A stretch of DNA of 64,000 bases from Lewinellaceae bacterium (GTDB lineage Bacteria > Bacteroidota > Bacteroidia > Chitinophagales > Saprospiraceae). The notes under the pieces are model-generated. The model was given only the letters and a program-made list of their open reading frames with translations, was not told where the DNA came from and ran no database searches. The position numbers and the translations under genes were made by a program. The stretch spans positions 62,001-126,000 of the forward strand of contig JACJYG010000011.1 in assembly GCA_020636215.1 (NCBI GenBank). The letters run 5' to 3'. Shown here piece after piece: positions 24,038-33,662 of the stretch; the first letter of the stretch is position 1, and each line of letters starts with the position of its first letter.

Positions 24038-27025
24038 TCAGTTGTTGCTTTTCTTCTCTGCTTCGGCTTTCAATTGCTGCAGTTTTTCTTCCGCCTGTTT
24101 GATCTGCTTTTGCAAATCGGCCAGACGAGCTTGTTCGGCATCGGCTTTTTTGCGGGTTTCGGCAGCCTGTTGGGCGATCTTAGCCTTCTCCTCTTCGAAG
24201 CGGGCGAGTTCCAAAGCGATCTTTTCCGCAGTATCTTCCTTGACCTTAGTGATCTGTAGCACGGCTTGCTGCCGAGCCTCATAGATCGCTTCCGAAGATT
24301 CTCGTTTGGCTAGGTTGATCTCTTCCAGTGATTGCTTGCGGGCTTCTTCAGCTTCTGCCAGGTACTGTGCTTTTTTCTCTGCAGACTGTTTGCGGGCATT
24401 TTCGACTTCCGCCTGAGCGTTGGCGCGGGCGGCGGCCACTTCATCCCGGGCTTTATCCTGGGCGGTTTTCACTTCCTGAGCCAGTTCGGCTTTGCGGGCA
24501 TCGGCATTAGCCTTCGCCAGGGCCACTGCTTCGGCTGCCTGGCGTTGGGTATTAGCCACTTCCTGGGCAGCACTCTCCTTCGCTTTAGCCACCGCTTCTG
24601 CCGATTGTTCGCGGACGCGAAGTACTTCTACGGCCAGGGCTTCCTTTTCTTTGGAGGCCAACTCGCGGGCGGTTTTCACCTCACCGGCCGATTGTTCGCG
24701 GACGGCGCTGACTTCCTGGGCGGCTCTCTGGCGGGCTTCGGCCAGGCCGGCGGCCAGTTCCTGGCGTTCATTGGCGCCACTCTCCCGGGCTTGCCGAATG
24801 GCCTCGGCCTCCTCTCTTTTTGCCTGAGCCACTGATTCCGCGGAAGCCCGGCGGGCCTCCGCTACCTGATTGGCCGACTCTTGCCGGGCCAGTTCTGCCT
24901 GTTCACGAGCCTGGCCGATCTCTTTGGCGGTCCGTTCCCGAATGGCGGTCAATTCTGATTCAGCGCGTTCGCGGGCGGCGCCGATCTCTTCGGCCGACAT
25001 ACTTTTGATCTCTTGTTCCTTGGCGCGGGCTTCGGCCACAGCGCGGGCGGCTTCTTCCTGGATCTGCTTGATCCGGCTTTCCGCTGTTTCCTGTGATTTG
25101 GCTACATCCGAAGCGTACTGGCTTTTAGCTTGGTCGGCATTCTTGTTGGCTTCTTCCACTTTGGTGGTAGCAACGGCCCGGGCTTGTTCAATTTCCTGCT
25201 GGGCAAGTTGGCGAGCGGTCATTACTTCTTCCGCCGATTTTTTACGGATCTCTTCTTCTTTCGCTTTGGCTTCGGCTACAGTTTGCTTCAGTTGTTCCTG
25301 TATTTTTGCCACTTCCTGGGTGGCCCGCTCACGGGCGGCAGCCACTTCTTCGGCAATCTTTTGTTTTTCGGTATTGGCCTTTTCTCTGGCCTCCGCCACT
25401 TTCAGGGCTTCCTGTTGGTTGATTTCCTGGATGGTAGCCGCTGCTTTCTCCCGGGTAGCAGACACTTCAATAGCGGCGGCGGCTTGGGTGTTTTCAACCT
25501 CTTTCTGAGCTTTGGCTTTTTCCTCGGCGACCTGCTGCTTGGCCTGGCCGATCTCTTCTGCTGCCCGTTTCCGGGCCTCTGCTACTTCAAGGGCAGTAGC
25601 TTCTTTTTCCCGGGAGGCATTTTCTTTCACTTCGGCGATTTCCGAAGCGGCAGCTTCCCGCAGCATCGCTTTTTCCTCCGCAGCCTTTCGGCGGGATTCC
25701 GCCAGGTCAAAAGCGATGCGTTCTTTTTCCAGGGCGGCGTTTTCACGGGTTTTACCCACCTCCTGAGCAGCTTCCTCCCGGGCCTGGAGGACCTGTTCAG
25801 CAGCTGTTTTTTTGGAAGCAACTACATCTTCGGCCGTTTGCTCGCGCTCCTGGCTAGCTTGCTGCCGGGCCTGCTGAATGATAGCGGCGGTCTCTTCGCG
25901 GATGCGCTGCAACTCTGCGGCAGAATTTTCGCGAGCCGTTGCAATTTCATCCGCATATTCCAGTTTGGCCAGGTCCAGTTTTTCTTTCACGGCCTTGATC
26001 TCGGCAGCGGCGCGTTCCCGGGTAGCGGCAACTTCCTGAGCGGATTCCAATTGCGCCTGCTGGATCGCTTCATTGGCGCGTTGCCTTGCCCCGGCCACGT
26101 CGAGGGTAATCTTTTCCATCTCACCGGAAGCCCTTTCACGAGCTTCCTTCACCTGGGCCGCCAGCTGTTCGCGAGAAGCATTGATCTCCTCCTGCGATTT
26201 TTGCCGGGCCTCGACGACTTCATCGGCGTATTTCTTTTTCTGCGCAGCGGCATTTTCCTGCGCCAGGGCCACCTCCTGCTGCAGGCGGGACTTGATCTCC
26301 TCCGCCCTGGCTTTTTCAGCAGCAATTTCCTGCCGAAGGCGCTCTTTTACTTCCTGTAATTCCTGGCGCAGGGCGTTCACCTCCGCTTCGTCAGCCGGGT
26401 TAGCTGCTGGGCGGGCTTTACCAGGAGGGGTGGCAGCTCCCTGTTTATCCTCCGATTTAGGAGAGGGCGCCACGGTGATAACATTATCGGTCAGCTCAAC
26501 ATCATTGACCTTGGAGCGGTCCAGTTTCTGGCTAAAGCAAGCCACCAACTGGCTGAATTCAGCCTTTCTGCTGTCGTTGATGGTGAACTTGCGCATCTCT
26601 TTACTGATGTTGTTTTTGATGTACAAGGTGGTGATATTGGAATTGGCAAACCATTGAATGGCCCCCAGGTCCAGTTGCAGGATATTGTAATACACCGGCG
26701 TGCCGCCCTCCGTAATGACCTCCCCCATATCAATAAAGCGATAGGAACGACGCACGGTATTTTCATCCATAAAGATGATCTCATCGTCCTGGTTAAATTC
26801 CACGCCTGCCTTGGAAAACATCTTGGCGGTAATGCCTTTGTTGTCACTCCTGAGCTCGAGGCTGTAAGTATAATTGCCCCGAACCACCAGCGTCTGGTTG
26901 ATCGTACGCAGTACATGGGTTCCTTCTATCACCCTGTCTTCCGTGATCAGAGCTTCGCACTGGCTGTGGGCCATTGCCGGAATCAGTAGGGGCAAAAGCA
27001 ACAAGGCAAACTGGATGGATCTCAT
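24038..27025 (-). CDS. Very long secreted Ala/Glu-rich coiled-coil protein
   Basis: About 995 residues from the ATG at 27025, with a signal peptide (MRSIQFALLLLPLLIPAMAH). Residues to about 190 form a beta-rich head domain with no known match (SLELRSDNKGITAKMFSKAG, YYNILQLDLGAIQWF, FTINDSRKAEFSQLVACFSQ). After a Pro/Ala linker (PPGKARPAANPADEA) some 770 residues are an uninterrupted, highly charged helix built from degenerate units like EVAEARERAAEEIGQAREQ, ending KQIKQAEEKLQQLKAEAEKK. The repeat spacing, recurring A-R-E/A-A-E words and lack of Pro or Gly indicate one rod roughly 100 nm long. Location is periplasm or surface; function unknown. A terminator follows. Confidence 0.8.
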   Translation of the reverse strand: MRSIQFALLLLPLLIPAMAHSQCEALITEDRVIEGTHVLRTINQTLVVRGNYTYSLELRSDNKGITAKMFSKAGVEFNQDDEIIFMDENTVRRSYRFIDMGEVITEGGTPVYYNILQLDLGAIQWFANSNITTLYIKNNISKEMRKFTINDSRKAEFSQLVACFSQKLDRSKVNDVELTDNVITVAPSPKSEDKQGAATPPGKARPAANPADEAEVNALRQELQEVKERLRQEIAAEKARAEEIKSRLQQEVALAQENAAAQKKKYADEVVEARQKSQEEINASREQLAAQVKEARERASGEMEKITLDVAGARQRANEAIQQAQLESAQEVAATRERAAAEIKAVKEKLDLAKLEYADEIATARENSAAELQRIREETAAIIQQARQQASQEREQTAEDVVASKKTAAEQVLQAREEAAQEVGKTRENAALEKERIAFDLAESRRKAAEEKAMLREAAASEIAEVKENASREKEATALEVAEARKRAAEEIGQAKQQVAEEKAKAQKEVENTQAAAAIEVSATREKAAATIQEINQQEALKVAEAREKANTEKQKIAEEVAAARERATQEVAKIQEQLKQTVAEAKAKEEEIRKKSAEEVMTARQLAQQEIEQARAVATTKVEEANKNADQAKSQYASDVAKSQETAESRIKQIQEEAARAVAEARAKEQEIKSMSAEEIGAARERAESELTAIRERTAKEIGQAREQAELARQESANQVAEARRASAESVAQAKREEAEAIRQARESGANERQELAAGLAEARQRAAQEVSAVREQSAGEVKTARELASKEKEALAVEVLRVREQSAEAVAKAKESAAQEVANTQRQAAEAVALAKANADARKAELAQEVKTAQDKARDEVAAARANAQAEVENARKQSAEKKAQYLAEAEEARKQSLEEINLAKRESSEAIYEARQQAVLQITKVKEDTAEKIALELARFEEEKAKIAQQAAETRKKADAEQARLADLQKQIKQAEEKLQQLKAEAEKKSNN

Positions 27026-27199
27026 ATTGAGTTGAGTTTGAATTTGTAATATAAAGCTTTTGGGCATTTTTTATACCAGGATTCCCGACATTTGCGAGTA
27101 CTCCTCTTTCGTTTGGTTGCGGCCAAAATCGGAAAGTGATAGTCTATAACGGGGGGCATGTAGGCATAAACGGTGGAGGAAGCAGCTGGATTGTGCGCC

Positions 27200-28132
27200 T
27201 TATCGATTGGCCGCCAGCAGGTACAAAACGGCCATGCGGACAGCCACTCCGTTTTCTACCTGTTGCAGGATAATAGAATGTTCGGAATCCGCTACATCAC
27301 TGGTGATTTCCACCCCCCGGTTGATGGGCCCGGGGTGCATGATCACGATGGGCTTATCGAGGCTATCCAGCAAAGCACGGTTGATCCCAAAATATTGGGC
27401 GTATTCGCGCAGGGAAGAGAAGTAGGAAATGTCCTGCCGCTCCAGTTGGATGCGAAGCACGTTGGCGATATCACACCAGCGGAGGCTGTCTTTGAGGTCA
27501 TGAGACACCTCGACCCCCAATTCGGCAATATGCCGGGGTATGAGGGTGGGCGGCCCGCAAACCCGCACTTTGGCGCCCAGCTTGTTCAGGCAAAAGATGT
27601 TGCTCAGGGCTACGCGGGAATGAAGAATATCTCCGAAAATAGCCACGTTCTTTCCGGCCAGATCTCCTACTTTTTCTTCCATCGAAAAAGCATCGAGCAG
27701 CGCTTGAGTAGGGTGTTCATGGGTGCCATCGCCGGCGTTGATGATATGGGCGTTAATATGCTGGGCCAGAAAATGATGGGCGCCAGGAGCCGGATGGCGC
27801 ATTACCACCATATCGACCTTCATGGAAAGGATATTGTTGACGGTATCCAGCAGGGTTTCACCTTTTTTGACCGAGGAGGAAGACGCTGAAAAATTGACAA
27901 TATCTGCCGAGAGCCGCTTTTCCGCCAGTTCGAAGGAGATACGAGTGCGGGTGGAATTTTCAAAAAAGAGGTTGGCCACGGTAACATCGCGCAGGGAAGG
28001 CACTTTCTTAATCGGGCGGTTGAGTACTTCCTTGAAGCTGGCCGCCGTTTCGAAAATAAGCCGAATATCCGCTTCCGTAAGGTACTTGATGCCCAATACG
28101 TGCTTTGTACTCAATTGTTGAACTGTAGCCAT
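27200..28132 (-). CDS. pyrB: Aspartate carbamoyltransferase catalytic subunit
   Basis: 310 residues. The carbamoyl-phosphate loop FENSTRTRISFELA is intact; other family landmarks are SSSVKKGETLLDT, VMRHPAPGAHHFL, DGTHEHPTQALLDAFS, FGDILHSRVALSN and VIMHPGPINRGVEI. It catalyses the second step of pyrimidine synthesis, carbamoyl phosphate plus aspartate to carbamoyl aspartate, in the cytoplasm. Its ATG follows the pyrR stop with no gap, so the genes form a pyrR-pyrB operon, as in many bacteria that lack a PyrI subunit. Confidence 0.96.
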   Translation of the reverse strand: MATVQQLSTKHVLGIKYLTEADIRLIFETAASFKEVLNRPIKKVPSLRDVTVANLFFENSTRTRISFELAEKRLSADIVNFSASSSSVKKGETLLDTVNNILSMKVDMVVMRHPAPGAHHFLAQHINAHIINAGDGTHEHPTQALLDAFSMEEKVGDLAGKNVAIFGDILHSRVALSNIFCLNKLGAKVRVCGPPTLIPRHIAELGVEVSHDLKDSLRWCDIANVLRIQLERQDISYFSSLREYAQYFGINRALLDSLDKPIVIMHPGPINRGVEITSDVADSEHSIILQQVENGVAVRMAVLYLLAANR

Positions 28133-28693
28133 TTATTTCTCAGCCTCCTTTTTATCTGCAAACAACATTACCCGGTCTTCTCCGTCGGTATCAGCCCACT
28201 CCACGCGGACATAGGCATGATCGAGGGCATCCACAGTGACGCCGATATAATCAGATTGTATAGGCAGGTGCCGGTTGAAGCGCCGGTCGACCAGGGCCAG
28301 CAACTCGACCTGCAGGGGCCGGCCGTAGTGGTTGAGCGCCGTCAGGGCGGCCTGCACTGTACGGCCGGTATATAACACATCATCTACGAGCACCACCCGC
28401 TTGTCTTCCACGATAAAATCGATTTCGGTCGGGCTGGCTTTGAGGGGTTTATCCCGGGTGCGGAAATCGTCGCGGTAAAAGGTAATATCGAGCTTGCCGT
28501 ATGGTATTTTTTCAGTGGAAAGTATCTCTGTAAGGCGCTGGTAGAGCCGGTTGGAAAGGCGCACCCCACGCGGTTGAATGCCAATGAGGCAGGTATTCTC
28601 AAACGCACCATGCTGTTCGATCAGCTGATGGCACAGCCGGTCGATGGTCAGCGCAAAGCGCTCTTGTCCGATAATTAGTCTTCCTTTACTCAT
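28133..28693 (-). CDS. pyrR: Bifunctional pyr operon regulator / uracil phosphoribosyltransferase
   Basis: About 186 residues from the ATG at 28693 (MSKGRLIIGQERF). An earlier TTG start overlaps a promoter-like TATATTTG at 28703-28710 and is unlikely. The PRPP-binding motif VVLVDDVLYTGRTVQAAL is intact, with LIGIQPRGVRLSNRL, YRDDFRTRDKP and ALVDRRFNRHLPIQSDYIG also typical of PyrR. In Gram-positives PyrR attenuates the pyr operon by binding RNA in response to UMP. No clear PyrR-binding loop was evident in the upstream 200 bases, so here it may serve mainly as the phosphoribosyltransferase. Confidence 0.93.
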   Translation of the reverse strand: MSKGRLIIGQERFALTIDRLCHQLIEQHGAFENTCLIGIQPRGVRLSNRLYQRLTEILSTEKIPYGKLDITFYRDDFRTRDKPLKASPTEIDFIVEDKRVVLVDDVLYTGRTVQAALTALNHYGRPLQVELLALVDRRFNRHLPIQSDYIGVTVDALDHAYVRVEWADTDGEDRVMLFADKKEAEK

Positions 28694-28947
28694 AGGCTTT
28701 GGCAAATATATGCCGTTTGAGGGACAAAAGCCGGATAGGCAAAACAGGATTTTTTTTTTGTTTGCATTAAACCTTGTCCTGGCGCAAAAGTCTATTCAGC
28801 AAACACCGGAACAACCGGTTCTTCAGGGATGCTTCACACGCTTCCAAATAGTACCCATAATATAAAATCCATTAACCACCGGCGATCGGAAGTGGCTGCA
28901 CTTCAGGAGCTTTGCTTCTGCTCGCCATTAAAAAACAGTATCGTGTT

Positions 28948-29766
28948 ATGAAAAAGCAATTCTGGTTTTTCGCTACTATTCTTACCGTCCTCCTGGCATT
29001 TTCCGCCTGTGAAAAAAATGAGGTGAACACCATTACCGATGAAGACCTGGCTACCAGTGAAGACGCAACCACCGCCCTCAACCTCTTCCAGGATACGGAA
29101 GATGAAGTAGATTATGAGATCGAAACGCGCGACCCCAGCGACAATTGCCCGACGATCACCGTCTCACCCGATGATGGCTCTTTCCCCCGAACCATCACAA
29201 TCGACTATGGAACAGATGGTTGCATAGGCCTCCACGGCCGCACCCGTCGTGGGCTTATCATCGTCACGCTGACGGACTCGCTTAGAAACCCCGGCGCTGT
29301 CCGCACCGTAACCTTTGACAATTTCTTTGTGGATGACGCTCAGTTGCAAGGGGTCAAAACCTTAACCAACGAAGGCTTTAACGCCGAGGGGCTGCCTGTC
29401 TTCAGCCGCACCGTGGAAGGCGGCAGCATCACTTTCCCCGATGGAGAAATCGCTACCTGGGAATCCAGCCATACCATTGTGATGATCGAAGGGAATGATA
29501 CGCCGCAGATGATGGATAACGTATTGCAAATTACAGGGGGCGCCAGCGGCCTCAACCGAAATGGCGTTGCGTTCACCGTAGAGATCACGACGCCGCTCAT
29601 CAAAAGCAAAACCTGCCCCTGGATCCAAAGCGGCGTCCGGGAAATTACCACCAACGGAAATACCCGGACGATCGATTACGGCGACGGAAACTGCGACCGC
29701 ATCGCTACCGTCACCTTCCCTAACGGTTTTACCCGGGATATCCTGATCCGCCGGTGGTGGAGATAA
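28948..29766 (+). CDS. Uncharacterised lipoprotein
   Basis: 272 residues from the ATG at 28948, with a lipoprotein signal (FATILTVLLAFSAC). The mature protein is acidic and beta-rich. It shows two related segments: DNCPTITVSPDDGSFPRTIT with IDYGTDGC, and TCPWIQSGVREITTNGNTRT with IDYGDGNCDRIATVTFPNG, i.e. a repeated I-D-Y-G-x-G/D-C motif with paired cysteines, perhaps disulphide-bonded. It resembles the Bacteroidota outer-surface lipoproteins of unknown function. A strong hairpin follows the stop. Confidence 0.8.
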   Translation: MKKQFWFFATILTVLLAFSACEKNEVNTITDEDLATSEDATTALNLFQDTEDEVDYEIETRDPSDNCPTITVSPDDGSFPRTITIDYGTDGCIGLHGRTRRGLIIVTLTDSLRNPGAVRTVTFDNFFVDDAQLQGVKTLTNEGFNAEGLPVFSRTVEGGSITFPDGEIATWESSHTIVMIEGNDTPQMMDNVLQITGGASGLNRNGVAFTVEITTPLIKSKTCPWIQSGVREITTNGNTRTIDYGDGNCDRIATVTFPNGFTRDILIRRWWR

Positions 29767-29774
29767 ATAGAATT

Positions 29775-29833
29775 GATGCTATTGATGTTTACCCGGCCTC
29801 ATTGCACTCGGCCGGGTAAACATCAATAGCATC
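29775..29833. terminator. Bidirectional terminator hairpin
   Basis: Perfect 24-bp arms at 29775-29798 and 29810-29833 (core TTTACCCGGCC) with an 11-base loop, placed between the convergent lipoprotein gene and glnS. No strong T-run follows on either side. Confidence 0.75.
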
Positions 29834-29859
29834 AGCAAGCAAAGCAGAAAGCGGCCGCG

Positions 29860-31557
29860 TTACTTACTCTGCAGCTTTGCCCAGGTATCCTTCAGTGTAA
29901 CGGTCCGGTTAAAGATCAGTTTACCGGCTGAACTGTCCGTGTCAACGCAGAAATAGCCCATGCGAAGGAACTGGAATTGTTGGCCCGGTTTGGCATCGGC
30001 CAGGCTGGGTTCGACATAGGCTTTTTCGATGACTTTCAGAGAATCGTGGTTGAAGAACTCCATAAAATCCTTGCCCTCATGGCTGTCCGGCTGAGGGTCG
30101 GTAAACAGGCGGTCGTACAATTGCACATTTACTTCAATGGCGTGGGGTACCGAAACCCAGTGTAAGGTGCCTTTGGCTTTGATACCGGAAGTATCTTCCC
30201 CGCTACGGCTATCCGGATAGTAAGTGCAATGCACTTCCGTAACCGCCCCTGTTTGAGGGTCTTTGACGAAGTCATCGCAGTGAAGGATGTAGGCTCCTTT
30301 TAGGCGGACATCCTGGCCCGGGCCCATGCGAAAGTATTTTTTGGGTGGGTCCTCCATGAAATCTTCCTTCTCGATGTATAGCTCCCGGGAAAAAGGCATG
30401 GTGCGGACGCCCATGCTTTCATCTTCGGGATTATTCTCCACCTCCATATATTCCACTTTCCCCTCCGGATAATTGGTGATAATGACCTTTAGCGGGTCCA
30501 GCACGCCCATTACGCGGGGCGCGGTTTGGTTGAGTTCATCTCGTACGCAAAATTCCAGGAGGCTTACATCGATGAGGTTTTCCCGCCGGGCCACTCCTGC
30601 CTTATTACAAAAAATACGGATGGCAGAAGGGGGATAGCCGCGTCGGCGCATCCCCGAAATAGTCGGCATACGAGGGTCATCCCATCCGCTGACAAAGCCC
30701 TCTTTCACCAACTTCAATAGGCGTCGCTTACTGGTGATCATGTAGGCAACATTCATGCGTGCGAATTCGATCTGCCGGGAAGGGAATATCTCCAGCTTTT
30801 CGATAAACCAATCGTACAAGGGCCGGTGGTGGATAAACTCCAGGGAACAAAGGGAATGGGTAATGCCCTCAATGGAGTCCGATTGCCCGTGAGCGAAATC
30901 ATACATCGGGTAGATGCACCACTGATCGCCGGTGCGGTGGTGATGGTCTCGCTTGATGCGGTACATCAGGGGGTCGCGCAGGTGCATATTGTTGGCCGCC
31001 ATATCGATCTTGGCCCGCAGCACATGGGAGCCATCGGGGAATTCCCCGGCGCGCATGCGCTGAAAGAGGTCCAGGTTTTCCTCCACCGTACGGTTGCGGT
31101 GGGGGCTTTCCTTACCCGGTTCCGTGGGCGTGCCTTTCATGGCGGCAATCTCTTCAGGAGAGGCGTCATCTACATAGGCCAGCCCTTTCCTGATGAGTTT
31201 TACCGCGTATTCGTAGAGTTGTTCGAAATAGTCGGAAGCATAATATTCGCGATCGTCCCAGTCGAAACCCAGCCAGCGGATATCGTGTTTGATGTTCTCC
31301 ACGTACTCCGTTTCTTCGGTAGTTGGGTTAGTGTCATCAAAACGGAGGTTGGTCAGCCCCCCGTATTTCTGAGCGATCTCGAAGTTAACGGTGATGGCCT
31401 TAGCGTGCCCGATGTGGAGGTAGCCATTGGGCTCCGGCGGAAAACGGGTATGTACCCGGCCGCCATGCTTGCCGTTTTTGATGTCTTCCTCGATGATCTG
31501 TTCGATGAAGTTCAGCGATTCTTTATTGTTTTCTTCCGTTTTTTTGATCTCGCTCAT
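29860..31557 (-). CDS. glnS: Glutamine-tRNA ligase
   Basis: 565 residues, a class I synthetase. The HIGH motif is PPEPNGYLHIGHAKA and the KMSKS-like loop is MITSKRRLLKLV. GlnS-specific text includes FRFDDTNPTTEETEYVENI, YASDYFEQLYEYAVKLI, CSLEFIHHRPLYDWF, WDDPRMPTISGMRRRGYPP and the C-terminal anticodon-binding beta barrels. It charges tRNA-Gln with glutamine directly. Length is near the usual 550-560. It follows argS by 35 bases on the same strand, so the two synthetases are probably co-transcribed. Confidence 0.96.
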   Translation of the reverse strand: MSEIKKTEENNKESLNFIEQIIEEDIKNGKHGGRVHTRFPPEPNGYLHIGHAKAITVNFEIAQKYGGLTNLRFDDTNPTTEETEYVENIKHDIRWLGFDWDDREYYASDYFEQLYEYAVKLIRKGLAYVDDASPEEIAAMKGTPTEPGKESPHRNRTVEENLDLFQRMRAGEFPDGSHVLRAKIDMAANNMHLRDPLMYRIKRDHHHRTGDQWCIYPMYDFAHGQSDSIEGITHSLCSLEFIHHRPLYDWFIEKLEIFPSRQIEFARMNVAYMITSKRRLLKLVKEGFVSGWDDPRMPTISGMRRRGYPPSAIRIFCNKAGVARRENLIDVSLLEFCVRDELNQTAPRVMGVLDPLKVIITNYPEGKVEYMEVENNPEDESMGVRTMPFSRELYIEKEDFMEDPPKKYFRMGPGQDVRLKGAYILHCDDFVKDPQTGAVTEVHCTYYPDSRSGEDTSGIKAKGTLHWVSVPHAIEVNVQLYDRLFTDPQPDSHEGKDFMEFFNHDSLKVIEKAYVEPSLADAKPGQQFQFLRMGYFCVDTDSSAGKLIFNRTVTLKDTWAKLQSK

Positions 31558-31592
31558 GGATATCTGTTATTTCTAATTGATGATCTGATCGT

Positions 31593-33557
31593 TTACATCC
31601 GTTCCGGCATTTCAATGCCCAACAGGCTCATGCCCAACTTCAACACATTTGCAACCGCCCGGCTCAATTGCAATCGAAATGCTTTAGCGGCTTCGGTATC
31701 CGCATTCAAAATGGAGTAGTCGTGATAAAAGCGGTGATAGGCTTTGGCCAGGTCGTAGCAAAAATTAGCAATGGCGGAGGGGTCGTAATCCCCTGCTGCT
31801 GTCTGTACCAGTTCCGGAAAAGCATACAATTGTGCAAGCATTTCCCGCTCCTGGGCTTCGAGCTTTTCATAAGCAGTCGCCGGGCTGAGGTCTAGTTCTC
31901 CGCCTTTACGCAATACTGACCGCACCCGAACATAGGCATTCTGCACATAAGGGCCGGTTTGTCCCTGCAGGTCCACCGATTCTTTCGGGTCGAAGGTCAT
32001 CCGCTTTTGCGGATACACTTTTATGATGAAAAATTTCAGGGCAGCCAGCGCGATCTGGTTGACGATGGCGTTCTGTTCTTCGGCGGAAATACCCGAAAGC
32101 GTGTCCCTTTCCTGGCTGTTTTTCCGGGCTTCCTCCACCACTTCAGCGATGAGGTCATCTGCATCGACAACCGTCCCCTCCCTCGATTTCATCTTGCCGG
32201 TCGGCAGGTCCACCATACCGTAGGCCAGGTGGTGCAGGCCATTGGCATAAGGTTCCTTCAGCCTTTTGAGTATCTCGAACAATACCTGAAAATGGTAATT
32301 TTGTTCGTCGGCCACAACGTATACCATTTTCTCCACGCCAAAGTCCTCATACCGCAGATGAGCTGTACCGAGGTCCTGAGTGATGTAAAGAGAGGTGCCA
32401 TCGCTTCGCATCACCGCTTTGTGGTCCAGTTTTGCATCGGTGAGGTCAGCCCAGACTGAGCCATCGTCTTTGCGGTAGAACACCCTTTCGGCCAAGCCTT
32501 TCTCTACCATATCCTTTCCTAGCAGGTAGGTATTGGATTCGAAATAGAGTTTATCGAAGTGGACGCCCAGTTTTTCGTAGGTTTCATTGAAGCCCTCGTA
32601 CACCCAATCATTCATGCGGCGCCAGAGCGCGATGGTAGGCTCGTCCCCTTCCTCCCAACGCAGCAACATAGTACGGGCTTCGGCGCCCAGGGTGCTGTAC
32701 TGGTTGAAATATTCATCCTTAAAGCCTTTGAAGAAGTATTTACCAAGGGAATAGTCCTCATCCTGAAGCGTACTGTCGTCCGGAAGTGTTCCTGCCGCGA
32801 TTTTGGCATCGAGTTCTTTCTGGTCTTTCGCCCGTTTCTGCGCTAATTCCTTCTCTGCCTTCAGCGCTTCTTTCGAGGCCAGCCATCCGGCCAGCAGGGC
32901 CTGCGCTTTTTCCGTATGCTGCCAATGCTTGTATTCCTCCTGGAATTTTTGTTCGAACAACACATAATAGTCCCCTACGAAGTGGTCGCTTTTGATACCG
33001 GTGGATGCCGGGGTGGCGCCATTGGCATATTTTTCCCAGGCCAGCATACTCTTGCAAATAGCAATCCCGCGGTCGTTGACGATCTGGACTTTTACCACCT
33101 CGTAGCCGGCGGCCTCCAGGATTTGCGAAGCGGACCAACCCAGCAGTATATTGCGAATGTGCCCCAGGTGCAGGGGTTTATTCGTATTGGGTGAAGAAAA
33201 TTCCACCAATACTTTTTGCCCGTTGGCGGGTTGACGGCCGAATTGTTCATTATGGTGGATCTCTTCCAGGAATTGCCGCCAGAAGGAATCGCTGACCGAA
33301 AGGTTCAGAAAGCCCTTTATAACATTGTATTGCTGGATATGCGTTACTTCCCGTACCAGGAATTGCCCCATCTCTTCGGCTATTTCGTCTGGCTTTTTGC
33401 GGGCAATACGGGTAAATGGAAAGGTAACCACGGTATAGTCGCCTTCAAATTCTTTTCGGGTGCTGTTCATGGTTATATCAGCCGGGCTGATATCCGCACC
33501 GTAAAGGCTTTTTACTGCCTTGATGACGCCATCCTGTATTAGTTCTATAATGCTCAT
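31593..33557 (-). CDS. argS: Arginine-tRNA ligase
   Basis: 654 residues, class I synthetase. An N-terminal additional domain leads to the HIGH-type motif SSPNTNKPLHLGHIRNILLG. VYVVADEQNYHFQVLFEIL, then GMVDLPTGKMKSREGTVVDADDL is the KMSKS region, and the DALR-type C-terminal domain follows (QTGPYVQNAYVRVRSVL). It is longer than typical bacterial ArgS (about 550-600), partly through a lysine-rich insertion (ALKAEKELAQKRAKDQKELD) in the catalytic domain, as known from other Bacteroidota. It charges tRNA-Arg; a tRNA-Arg(CCT) gene is in this window at 50859. Confidence 0.95.
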   Translation of the reverse strand: MSIIELIQDGVIKAVKSLYGADISPADITMNSTRKEFEGDYTVVTFPFTRIARKKPDEIAEEMGQFLVREVTHIQQYNVIKGFLNLSVSDSFWRQFLEEIHHNEQFGRQPANGQKVLVEFSSPNTNKPLHLGHIRNILLGWSASQILEAAGYEVVKVQIVNDRGIAICKSMLAWEKYANGATPASTGIKSDHFVGDYYVLFEQKFQEEYKHWQHTEKAQALLAGWLASKEALKAEKELAQKRAKDQKELDAKIAAGTLPDDSTLQDEDYSLGKYFFKGFKDEYFNQYSTLGAEARTMLLRWEEGDEPTIALWRRMNDWVYEGFNETYEKLGVHFDKLYFESNTYLLGKDMVEKGLAERVFYRKDDGSVWADLTDAKLDHKAVMRSDGTSLYITQDLGTAHLRYEDFGVEKMVYVVADEQNYHFQVLFEILKRLKEPYANGLHHLAYGMVDLPTGKMKSREGTVVDADDLIAEVVEEARKNSQERDTLSGISAEEQNAIVNQIALAALKFFIIKVYPQKRMTFDPKESVDLQGQTGPYVQNAYVRVRSVLRKGGELDLSPATAYEKLEAQEREMLAQLYAFPELVQTAAGDYDPSAIANFCYDLAKAYHRFYHDYSILNADTEAAKAFRLQLSRAVANVLKLGMSLLGIEMPERM

Positions 33558-33662
33558 TCGTGGGCTCTCGTTTTTGAGGTTTTTTTAAGCCGCCAAATTT
33601 ATCACTTTTTAAAGGGAAGAAAAAGCCTGGGGAGACAAAACAAAAGTTGGCCAAAACTGGCC

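Noticed and set aside
25130..26359. Long plus-strand frames opposite the coiled-coil gene
   Set aside because: They arise from the repetitive Ala/Glu codon pattern of the minus-strand gene, giving Phe/Leu/Gly-rich nonsense.
28706..28911. PyrR-binding attenuator or riboswitch before pyrR
   Set aside because: No anti-terminator/terminator pair or conserved PyrR loop could be seen; the region holds only a T-run and a TATATTTG word too near the ATG.
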